Below are positions 1 through 11,300 of a stretch of 64,000 nt of DNA, piece after piece. The stretch is from Siderastrea radians (Eukaryota > Cnidaria > Anthozoa > Scleractinia > Rhizangiidae). The stretch lies in NCBI GenBank assembly GCA_964017195.1, contig OZ024895.1:16906034-16970033 (forward strand), in the 5' to 3' direction. The notes below the pieces were generated by a model. It saw only the letters and a program-made list of their open reading frames with translations, had not been told where the DNA came from and made no database searches. The translations under genes and the position numbers were made by a program. Numbering within the stretch: position 1 is the stretch's first letter; every line of letters starts with the position of its first letter.

Positions 1-950
1 GACGAGGCCGTAGGCCGAGTTGGCTAAATCAGGGGATATTCCGCAAGATTGAGCAGGATAATTGTTTTATTATTAAACAAATTCTCATCGACTACCATTT
101 TCAGAACGAGAAAAACTATGGTTCTACGATGAAAACGCTAAAAGCCAGCAACCGTAATAAAAATCAAAACAGAACTTCAAGAAATCGAAGTTTAATACCG
201 TTCACTTAAGAAAGACTTATTTACAAACTCATGTTTGGAAATGAGAAGACAGAGTAAAAAAAATACTGCTACCTTACCGAGAATAAGTCCTCTTCCTGTG
301 AATTAAAGTCTTTTCAACTTTACAACTTTCCGTGAGCAAGTGTGCTGCTTCGTTCGCAATACCATTTTCTTGGTTGAGTTCTCACTATGAAAATTCCAAG
401 TCAACCTCTGGATATCTTTGTGAGCTGAAGCAAATACTTGTTGACTTTTTGAGAGCATTTAATCGTGGAAAGTTTCTTCCAGAGAGAGAGAGAGTTAAAA
501 TTTCCGGAGAACACTGCTAAAACTGCCTCGCTTTTCAAAATGTCCGCCAAACAAGCAATGAAAGACATCTGCAGTGCACTTCCAAATATGGTCATTTACG
601 TATATCGCAGGATATCTGTCATGTAGGATGACAGATATTGAGGGCTTCCTTACCATATATGGGCATAGTGACAATTTGTTGAATAATAAAATGTAATGTG
701 TGTTACAGATAATGTAATGTTTGCAATGTTATGTATGCGTTTGTGTATACTACAATAAAATTATAAAAAAAATAAATAAATAAATAAGCGTGGCATCGCG
801 AGCGAATGGAGGTGAATGGTGGTGTAAACGCCATCCCGGTTATTCTATCTTTTGAAGGGCTTTAAGGCATAGTTCGTATCTTCGATCGTCCAGGCAGCTG
901 CAATTAGAAACAGCTAAGGCGTCTCGGTAATGGCCTCGGGGAAATAATTG
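1..950. other. No gene recognised
   Basis: AT-rich DNA with short ORFs in both strands, none with recognisable domains. An A-rich tail (AATAAA followed by an AAATA run near 760-786) may mark the 3' end of an old retroposed sequence. If the Ig gene's last exons are in this window they lie here or in 1600-2100, but no exon was defined. Confidence 0.4.
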
Positions 951-953
951 CGC

Positions 954-1166
954 ATGGCGCGCTTGTTTATTTTATTTGTTGTTTATTTCTGTAGTATCAT
1001 TGGGTCTTTCTCTTCAGGAATTAAGGATTGCGACGCGGAGAAATTGTCAGATTTCAAAAAAGACGGATTAAATAGTATAACGACAAGTCCAAACGTACCC
1101 AACGAAAAAAGGGATATAATAGCATTACTTTCAAGGGCAAACGGCATAGGTCAGGTCCTCATTTAA
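954..1166 (+). CDS. Possible first exon with signal peptide, plus strand
   Basis: ATG at 954 begins MARLFILFVVYFCSIIGSFS, a convincing signal peptide, followed by about 50 polar residues to a stop at 1164-1166. Possible donors lie at ATAG|GTCAGG (after 1149) and CAG|GTCCTC (after 1154). No following exon was found on this strand, and a 401 bp MITE begins 25 bases after the stop. It could be the start of a small secreted-protein gene, a gene fragment, or chance. Confidence 0.3.
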   Translation: MARLFILFVVYFCSIIGSFSSGIKDCDAEKLSDFKKDGLNSITTSPNVPNEKRDIIALLSRANGIGQVLI

Positions 1167-1190
1167 ATCATTCTCAAAAGAATTAATTAA

Positions 1191-1591
1191 GACGATTTCC
1201 GCTCAACGTTCGAGCAGTAAGTGCAAAAATTAAGTTGCCAAAAAAATACTTGCAGCACTGTCACATTTTGAGAACAGATAAGAAGAACTTATCGTTACAT
1301 TTGTTCCCAAGCTGACCCCGCGAGAGAAAATTGGATTTGAAGTTATCAATATTTCAATTAAAAAGACGCTTCATGTCAGTTCAAAACAAAATGGCGCCCG
1401 TTTTTAGCATACTTTTACGAGATTTGAAATTAATTTTCTTGAGAATGCTTGGGAATTTCATCGCGGGGTCACTTGGGCAAGTGAACTAGAGTGAGATGTT
1501 TCAAATAGCATTTAAAATGTTACCGTACTATGAGTAGTTTTTTGGTAAATATTTTTTGCACTTATTGCTCGAACGTTGAGCGGAATCCGTC
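1191..1591. mobile_element. 401 bp MITE with ~40 bp inverted repeats and TTAA duplication
   Basis: The ends are near-identical inverted repeats (left begins GACGATTTCCGCTCAACGTT; the right end is its complement with 2-3 changes) extending through GCTCGAACG..TGCAAAAA. Both sides carry TTAA (1187-1190 and 1592-1595), as for piggyBac-type insertion. A second inner pair (CCAAG.TGACCCCGCGA) shows the element is an imperfect palindrome. No ORF. Confidence 0.7.
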
Positions 1592-1904
1592 TTAATAATT
1601 ATAATAAGTATATGAGAACAGTGCAGAATAATTCTCGCGTTTGTGGCTAACGAGAGGCTACTCGCCTTCCGCGTAGAAACAGCAATCGGCAAACAGTACA
1701 AGCGGGAAAAATCAAGGTCAAGTGGTTATTTCTCCCGCTCGACGTTTGCCGTAAACGTGATACTACATCTCTGCAATACAGAGTAAACTGGGCTACATCA
1801 ATCATGCTATTTTCCAAACATAGAAATAGATTAAATTCATTCATTGTTGCATTCACCATTGTCAACTAAAGAACTTGTTTTCTTACTCTTACTGCATATC
1901 AAAT

Positions 1905-2050
1905 CTTCGTATATGGGTTGCCTCTGTTGTTGGTTATCGTTCTCGCTCCGATAGGTTTTTCTCCGGGTACTCCGGTTTTCCCCTCCCCTGAAAAACCAAC
2001 ATCTCCAAATTCCAATTTGATCTTGATCTTCATGGTGTCTCCAGTTAGTA
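1905..2050. repeat. Dispersed-repeat fragment
   Basis: The segment around GGGTACTCCGGTTTTCCCCT resembles a repeat whose translation (ENRSTRRK...) is common in invertebrate gene predictions; this identification is from memory and not verified here. It lies just downstream of the last Ig exon on the minus strand. Confidence 0.4.
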
Positions 2051-2126
2051 CTCTGTGCTAATTTCCGTTGACGCCTTTATAAAGCGATTTATTTTATTTA
2101 TCTAATTGATATTGGCTAGTACTTAC

Positions 2127-2381
2127 ATTGTACTCGCACGTGCACCGCCAGACTGCTTGCATTCCCGAGAGGATAATAAGCACAACATGAATAAACCCCT
2201 GCGTCGGATATGGACAGTTTATTGATGTGGAAGTAACTTTTTGTTTGGTGAGCTATCACTCTCCCATTTTTGATCCATCTTATTTTTTGAGGTCGTTCTT
2301 TAGCATCACAGGCGAGAAAAAGTTGATCTCCTTCTTTGTAGGGTCTTTTCACTTGCTGGAAAGTGATTATTTTTGGACGCT
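2127..2381 (-). CDS. Ig gene exon 5: immunoglobulin domain
   Basis: 85 codons, phase 1 to 1, acceptor TTTTGACAG, donor CAAT|GTAAGT. Canonical Ig signature: GDQLFLACDA (B Cys), IRWIKNG (C Trp), INKLSISDAGVYSCCAY (F strand Tyr-x-Cys). The gene continues past this donor, but the next exon was not recognised. Confidence 0.8.
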
Positions 2382-5300
2382 CTGTCAAAAGAAGTCCCGC
2401 AAAAGGAAAAAAATATATATAAATAGGTTCTTATTTACACAATACTTTCTAGCAAGAATCATTGTTTTACAAATGCAAGTAAAAAATCAACGCCGGTTAA
2501 ATCGAACGACGTTTCGGTGTGGTCATGACGCCATTTTCAAGTTAAAAATGATTCGGATAAACTGTCACGAATAGTAGCTGGCGATTAACATAAATAATTA
2601 ATGCAGAGTCACGCAAATAGTTTAGCTCGAATTGAGTCCGATTGGACATTGAGAGGTGGTCTCAGTTCAAACACTGTATTGTCCCGAGAGACCTTGACAA
2701 ACAGTTTTTCGTTCTAAAGAAGTGTCGGAAAAGGTGCGATTGTTTAGTGCACGAAATATTGCGGTTAATTAGAGAGTTGACACCATCCCCCCTCCCCCCT
2801 CCCCACCTCTTATTTAAAAAAATAAATTTGTGAGATCTGATTATCGATGGAACCAATATAAACAGTTTTTTTTTTATTTTTATTTTCATCGTGCAATACT
2901 TTCTTAAATTGTTTTTAATTCTAAAATATAAGCCCAACGCACCAAAAATGGTTCATTTTCCATAAAAGGTTATGAACAGAATTTATTTCCCGAAGTTGGG
3001 CCTGACCACGCTCTTTTACTGATAAATTGCTCAGTTAAATACAAACCACTGTACCTTGCACATCAAGGAAGACTCTTCTTTTCACATTGCGCAGCTGGTT
3101 GCCAAACTCAACTTTAAATGTAAAGTTTCCTTCATCGTTAAGAGAGACGTTGAAAAGCTTGAAACTGTAACTTAGCGTACGAGAATTGTGCCTTTTGTTC
3201 TTCGTTGCTAACAAACGTTTGGCGTACTTTGGGTTGGTGGTGTTCACATTGTTCTGAGCCTTCCACAGTACTAGTTGCTTTGTCTGCGGATTTGAACTCT
3301 GGCTCAGTTGCAGAGCTTTGACATCTTTACTGTCAGCATCACTGAGACGGTATTCCCACTTGAATTCAGTTACCTGACCAACGATAGCGTTTCTTGCTTG
3401 AGGAACATGAAGAAATACTGACGTTTTTGACTCCAAAGAGGCCTTCTGAAAATGGAAATAAACGGATTGGGCTGCAGTCTTAATTGAACGGGGATCTTTC
3501 CTGGAATTGGCCTGGCGATGTTCAAAATCAATCATGGGTTCGGAATCGGCCCAGGGCAAAATCATAGAACAATTGTCGGTGGAATAAGGCCCCCTCTACA
3601 TCAATACATTTCCAAAACTAATATTTGTCCGAAAACGTAGCATAATATTTCCGTTCACACAGGCGTTTTCGTATCGTTTAAATCACCTGTGTACGCTAAT
3701 GTTTTATACGTTTTCGTCTAGTGTCAACGCTAAAACGGGATTGAAAATGGCCATCAGCGTCTTCCTTCTCACCCGTTCACTCACTTTAAATGCATTTTGA
3801 AAGCGTCGCGTAAGTATCAAACATATCCCCACTTTCGAAATTTTTTTGTAACCACTCTTTATCGTCAGTTTTTTTTATTGTGAACAATAGGAGGAAACGT
3901 TTCAAAATGTACGCGTTCAAACAAAAAGTGCATGAATGTGGACCTGACCTAAATTGCAACTGCAATGTCACCCTACAATTGCCGGTCTAAATTGCGTTGC
4001 AAAACGAAGAGTTCTGTCTATATTGGGGAATAAAAACAACAATTTGCGTTCGAGCCGACCGCCCTTGAGCAACACTACTCAACTCTTACCTGGACAATTA
4101 AAGTTATATTGGAATCTATAGTTTGTCCATAGTCTCCTATACCAAGTTGACAACCGTAGGTTTTGTTGTCCGAGAGCTTTAGGTTTTCCAAACGAAAAGC
4201 CGCATAAGATGTGGAAATATCTCCCATCCATTGCACTCGACCAACGTAGTCCGGATGCTTTTTTCTTAGCTCAGGATTTTCGACTGCTCCATAGCGTTTG
4301 GTCACTGTCATAAAGTATGAACTTGTGTAGCCTTTCTCCCAAAGACCAAAAACAATCTCTCTTAAACTTCCGCTCGATGGTAGATGAAAATCCCACTTGA
4401 AAGTGTAGCTTGAGCCTTCTTTTTCCATTCCTGTCGGTTCTTTCGCAGTGATGGACATTTGAGCGCCTGCTGTAATACAAAAATAGTAAGCTATGATAAA
4501 CTAAACTAGGTACATCTAACCTCAGCAAATACAAACAAATACATGAAGTCTACTGAATTAATAAGAACTCGAGGCTTGCACAAGAGCAGGCACCCGGTGC
4601 TAAGTGATGGAAAATTATAAGTAAGCCAGGTTAAGCTTTCTGTTGTTTTTCAATAGTGCAACTAAGGAGGTTCGATGTCTCTCCCCATTCTTACATATAA
4701 AAGGCCCGAAAGCCAAAATTCTGATCTACACCATGCCTTAGCTTCCCGCTTCGACTCCTGGGTTTTAGCTTATCTGCTTTGCTAATATAAATGAATGTTT
4801 TGTAATAGACGGAAGGAAATCATCATTCGTTTAAAAGAGATCGATAAAATCGATCTTAACGAGGACATTCACAGGCATATGAAAAACATTTCTTATCTTT
4901 TTTAGTAAATTGTAGCGATTTTGCAGCCACAAAAGGGGAAGAAAAGGATCAAATACCTCATAAGCTTAAAGTAGACTACAGTAATTGCAGTGTTTGCGGA
5001 GACCTAAACTAAATAGTTATATAAAAAACAGAATAAAGGCTCTCGACTTAGACATGAAACTCTTTTCTAGACGAAACTACTCATCAAATAACCACGTTGT
5101 CTAATCACTTGTCTATGAGTGTTTCAAGTAGCTAGCACCCAAAAAAGTATGGTTGAAGAATTGCCAAAGGAAAGCTTTTAAACCTTTGTGCAACTAAAAG
5201 CATGATAATGGGACCATCCCCGTCATCGTCATCATCATCATCATCGATATCTTTAAAGAACTCAGGGCTGAATTTAACTCCAAGTCAAACCGTCAACCTG

Positions 5301-8300
5301 TAGCAGGACCAAGGTTTTCTCCTTTCATTAGTCACAGGTTCCATATTTGAATGTTCCAGACACTTTCCTTTCACCACTCTCGCTCAACTGCTAACAAAAT
5401 TGGCGTGGGCTATGATATCGAGGAAAACCACTGCCAGAGCCTGTTAGCTGTGTTAGATGTCAGCTGTCCTATCTCGAACTAACCTGCAGCGTTCTTATTT
5501 CCCGTCAGCTTACTTATTAAAAAGGTACTTCATAACACTCTTCAGTAAAACGTTATGATTAAAATTTCTGTCGAAAGCTGTATTTTCGCGTAAATTACTA
5601 CACTTGAGTGACTTGCTTATACCGAAAGAGGAGCTGACAGTAGAGTAAGGGAGACCTAACCAGATAAACTTTAGAGAATATTAAATAATGTCTTTGTTTA
5701 ACCAGTCTGTCCGTCGTTTCCTGACCCACTGAGGGGCTGTACTGCCAGAGCGTGAAGTATTCATTATAATAAATTCCTCTCACCCTGCAAGTTGAATGTA
5801 ACAGCGTCCCATCCAACCCAATTCAGCTTTAAAAAGTTTCAAAAGCTTAAATTATTAATTCAGGCACTCGTCACTCTAAAATGTTACAATTACTTTGTAC
5901 GGCAGTGTAAACAATCATGGGGACCCAAAGGTTCGTTTCGGGAATATATTTTCGGAAGGCCTAAATCACCTGAGATATTCGGACTTAATTGCGGTGAAAA
6001 CTAGAGATTTCTTCGGCGAAACATCACTTCAGACCTTCGAATCGAGATGACTGCTGACTGATTGACTCCCATTTTTTTTGTTGTTTAGAGTACAAAACAA
6101 GGCCAGCTAGCATTTTAATTTCGGAGAACCACCGGCAGCTCGCAAATTCGGCGGATAAAATTATGTTTCCTACAACTTTCTGCGGCCTCAATTTTCAGCT
6201 TAAAACTCTAAACTGATCAACTTGTATTAATTCACATAAAGTTGCCTTTTGAAAGCTCTGAAACAATCTACGAAAGCAGAAAATAATATTTCAAGTATTT
6301 TGCTAAAATTTCTCCTTGGGTGCCCCTGAACAATATTCCACTGGAAAATACTGGTCGAGTGAAGAGCTTTTATTTAATTGGACACACCTTAGGATTTCAC
6401 TCACAGACTCACGAGTTAGGAGCAGCTTCAACAGCATACCGATACAAAATCACACAAGAAAGTACTGTTCAACAGGATTTTATCCACACAGTGAAACGTT
6501 TGAACCACCATGATTGATACACATGGGTGAAAATTGGACGCTGTAAGTTACGTCCCAACACTAGACAGTCTACTTGTTCTGAATATGAGTCCCAGTTCTA
6601 GGGGGAATTGAATATTAAATTAACCGCAATGTTCCTACGGTGGACCTTTTGCTGATCATTTTCGTTTTTTTCCAAAACAATATAATTTCGGTTTTATTCA
6701 TTTTGGAACTTGGCCAGTCTTGAAAGTGAAAAGCCAAAGAAACTGAATTGTTGTCAGCGAAACAAAAGGTAGGTGGCAGCGCAACAAAACGAAACAAAAG
6801 GTAGGTTGGCAGTGGTTTCCAAAATATGTCCTAAATTTTACCCGGCAGGTAACTCCGTTTTTATAATTTGCCGCTTCACAGCTTCTATTAACAAGGCAAA
6901 GATAAGTATGATTAACTTTTACTTCGCTATTACAGTCACCAATTAACGTGACCTAACAGCGTCACTACACTTTTCAACTCAGTGGGATGCTAGTCCATCA
7001 CCGTGATGCCCACAGTATTTCATGCGGTTTTCGTAACTGTTCTTTTTAGTAGAGAGAGACAATCTTGCGCGAAGGTGCTTGTTTATGAGGTCAACACGAT
7101 ACATAAACAGAGGAAAAGGACAGGTCCGAAATGTGTGTACAAAAATGTTTTAGTAATTTCTGAAGTCAAACTCTGGTTCATTGTTCTTAGTCTGCCTGCT
7201 AAGACCACTGATACGAAAGCAGACGAGATGTACTTCCCTATTGTACTAGTATTGCCCTTCACTGCGATGAAGGACGGTAACGGTGACGTTTATTACTCTT
7301 GTACAAGCTGGTTCTAATTCTGTGGATACCATTAAAGAAAGAGCATTGAGCTGCACTTTTTCGTGGTGGTGTTTATTATACTGTACAAGGTAGTTCACCG
7401 ACAGGATACCTACTGAGCAGTTTTCTGACGATTTTGTCTCTGGCTCTGAGTGGCTCTGCCTTTTGTTGTTAGGCAAAAATTGTCCTTTAAAACGCCCATT
7501 TCGCAGGGAGTGAAAAATATATGACAGCATTACACTTACACAACACATTTACAGCTGTGATAGCTGATGTTCTATTGCCTGTCGGGCTAAGTGAGACACA
7601 GATGTAGTTCCCTGCCTGTGACCTGTTCACACTTGCAATAAAAAGAAACATGCTTTGTCCAGTGTGCACGGGAATGTTGTCCCTCATCCACACAATAGTT
7701 GAGCTCGCTTTCATGCTAATGCGACATGTGATGTTCAGTTTATCACCTTCTTTGACTTCCAAAGTCATATTTCGAGTATCTACAAAATGAGAACAACATT
7801 CATATCTCAGGAACCTTTAAAAGAAAACCGCAAATTAGTTTGGAGAGATACTGGGCGGGAATTAAAATTTGGGAGGGATGCAGGATACTACGAGTTCTAG
7901 AGCGAGATTCGAGATGAAGATTCCATCTTTGGAAAGCGCAATGTGCTCTCCATTTCACTGCTGTATGCAGCCTCTGGTTTTTCAACATGAATTACCGGTT
8001 ATGACTCAACATAAGCGCATCTTTAAAGGGGTGTTACTAAAACGAGTAACGCAGTAACGAGAAAACAAGTAACGGGAGAAATTTTCCAAGGGTAAAAAAT
8101 AGAAAAGGGAGTAACGAGAAAACAAGGGAAAAATTAAAGAAAAAATTATTTAAGCTAAAAAATTAAAGGCAGTGTCTAGATACCCGGGATCCGGGTACGG
8201 ATGTTTCAAAACTAAAGGATTTCGAGGGAAAGGCTTATTCTAACGTTCTGGAAGTATTCCCTATTTGCTTAGAGTTGTGAAGCGATTCAGAAAAGTCTTT

Positions 8301-11300
8301 TGGTTTTGTAGTTGACGAGTTTTCCGAGCTTGTGCAAACTAAAACATCGCGATGTTTGCGACACCCTTATTTATTTGCGATTAGACCCGCCACTCGAAAC
8401 ACAAAATTTGGACGGAATTTCTCCTTCAAACGTCCTGAGAGTATTCGAAGTTTGTTTAGTATTACCAAACAATTCAAAAGTCCAATTTGGTTTTGTAGTT
8501 GGCGAATTTTCTGAGCTTGAACATGCTGGAAAATAGCTGCAAGCAGTTGTAAAAAGACTTGAGACACTCCCTACGTTAACGATCATTCGGACATTCTCAA
8601 ATTCAATACACTTCTACACCCCCCCCCCCCTACCTCCTCCCACCTTATCAATGTTGTTATGGATTTAGTAATGACATTCAAAGTAACAAGCAACAAAATT
8701 GAAAGGGGGCGAGGGGCTCAGAAATGTATTCAAGTTTTCCATTTGTTTTCAAGAGCGCGTTTTTAGATGGAAATCCAATTTTTTAGGAGAATGTCTCAAC
8801 AATTTTGCAGCTACTTGTAGCTTGCTCGATCCGGCCCTGTATGACGTGAGTCGTCACGCCACCATAGTGACATGCATGTATGTCACGGATTCTGTAGAGT
8901 TGTTTTATCCTGCCAGAAATATGGCCCAAAAAATCACGATAGTTACGGGCACGAATTGCTTACCACAGCCATACAAAGTTAGGAAGCCCTTAATAAATAG
9001 GGTCGATCTCAAACCTGGAAAATTCTCCGAAACCAGAGTACCGGACATTTCAGTTTAGCTTACCTAATTTCATTTTTGAAAAAGCTAAATGCCCGGCAGT
9101 TCACGATTTTGGCAGCTCATCAGAGGTTTCACAGTCATTTTTCAAATTATTGAACTAAAATGTCAGTCACATTGATACAAAAACGAACCAGTGTTTCTGT
9201 TGATGAGTCATAATTTGTTGCCTGGTCAATGAAGCGAAACTCGAACTTGGTGGGTGTAATAACAAGAAATTCTAAGTGCCGTGAACATAGCGATTTTTCT
9301 CGTTTTAGTATGCTCAAGCTCAGAAAAATTCGTCAACTACAAAACCGAACTAGTCTTTTGAATCGCTTGGTAATTCTTAACAAACTGCGAATACTCCCAG
9401 CGCGTTTGAGTAAGAAATTTTGTCCAAATTCTGTGCGTTTCTGACTGGCGAGTCAACCCACTAGCAAGCATCGCGATTTTTAGCATGTACAATGTACAAC
9501 TAAGCTCGGAAAACTCGACAACCACAAAACCAAAATACTTTTCTGAATCGCTTGACAACTCTAAGCAAATGTGGAATACTTTCAGAGCGTCAGAATAAGG
9601 GTCAATAAGCCTTTCTGTCGAAACCCTTCAAAAATTTCGGACTGCGGATATTTTAGTCTTGAAACATTGGTACCCGGGTATCGAAAAACTGCCTTTTTTA
9701 CCGTTACCCTGTTTTTTCTTAATTTTTCCCTGTCAATTTCTTCCCGTTACTCGTTTTTCTATTTTTTCCCTGATATTTAGCCATCTTGCAAGAAATAGAT
9801 TGTTCACTTTTGTTGAATTTTTAATAGCGGAGCCTGCGCGCTAGCGCGTCAGCGGAGCATCATTGCTAAGCAAATTTGGTAACCTATCGATCCGAGAAAT
9901 TTTGGTTGTGACGTCAGCGTACGCCCGCCCGTACAGACTCTGGGGGAGGGAGAGGGGAGTTACAAGAAAACCCGACAGGGGGTGGAGAGTGCCATCTTAC
10001 CTCATTCTCGCCAGTTTGAGTTTCCTTTAAATTGACTTACAATCATATAACCAGATAAAAGATACAGATTGAACTGGAAGTTGATGTCACAATAAGGAGA
10101 AAGCACAAGAAGCGTGTACTTACAAGCCAGCAAAAGGAAAGATCCACACTTAGTATTGCAGGAAGCAATCGTCATTTTTTGGCCGAGGCGACGAGCAGAC
10201 ACTTAGTTCTTGGGTGCAAGTGCGTTAGAAATTTTGCTGCAAAATCTGGTTTCAAGTGTATTTCGTTTTAGTTCCAAACACTAACAGCTTTTGCAAGTCC
10301 GATTCTGCATAGACAAAGCTATGAAAGTCAACAAGCGTCGACGCTCGGTTTAGTTTTGCAGAATTTCCCCCTCATACAGTTGTAGATTGGTGGTTGGAAT
10401 CCTTATAGTGTTAAATATAAAGAAACGGAAGTGAAGAAAATGTTTGAGTGACAACTCTTTTTGATCTATTTCCAAAACACAGCCTTTTTTATATTTGTCT
10501 TAAAATCCAACTTAGTGTGTCAAGGGTCGCATACTTTTTTTCCTTCATTCAATGTGCTGTTTTGTATCAAAAACGGATACTAGGTTACTTCCCGTTGTTT
10601 CTTGTCTCTAAAAAGTGCGAAAATTCGACCACTTGATTTGCCATCAGTTTTCCCTCAAGGTTTGAAAGATATGATTGTATGGTATTTCCGAAACGAAAGG
10701 GGGCTCTAAGAGTTTTACTTTTTTATTATTATCTGCGAGTTCAAATTTTCAGGGGGGTTTTTTATGTGCTAATCTCGATTCCTTCATGGGTATAAACTAG
10801 TTGGAAAAAAAGGATTGATAAGCAAACAAACATATTATTTTATTTTCCAATCTAAATTTGATATTTTATGAATATCACCCCTGCTTTTTTTAAATTTATT
10901 TGTTTTGCTACGAAAGGAATATTACAAAATTAATTTTCTGTAGTTGTTTCCTTTGTGCACTGCGACTGTGGATGATTCTTTCGTCAATCTGTGAAATTTC
11001 TTAATAGGAAAAAAGGAAACTGCAGGATAAGGGGATTGCAGGAGTCTAAACCTCTTACTTTCTGTACCAATTGTAGACAGTTTTCGCTCCTTCCTTGGCA
11101 GCCCTTGCCTTTTTGTAAATTTTGCTTTCTGAATTTTCCTTCCTATCTCTTCCGTATCTAGTCATATCACGAATTTTTGCTGTCTCCTTCACTTTCTGTG
11201 CCCCTAGTACCTTTTCCTTTCGCGTTCTTGCACAACAAAACATTATGAGCTCACATGTACTCGAAACGTTTTTAAAATAGTAATAACAACCTTGCCAAGT

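Noticed and set aside
1885..2050. Apparent Ig gene cytoplasmic exon with a PIYEDL tyrosine motif and a GTAAGA donor
   Set aside because: The DNA looks like a dispersed invertebrate repeat commonly translated as ENRSTRRK..., and no acceptor in phase was found. Exaptation is not excluded.
5229..5247. (ATC)n run as a coding Asp/His repeat
   Set aside because: Short, intronic, with stops nearby.
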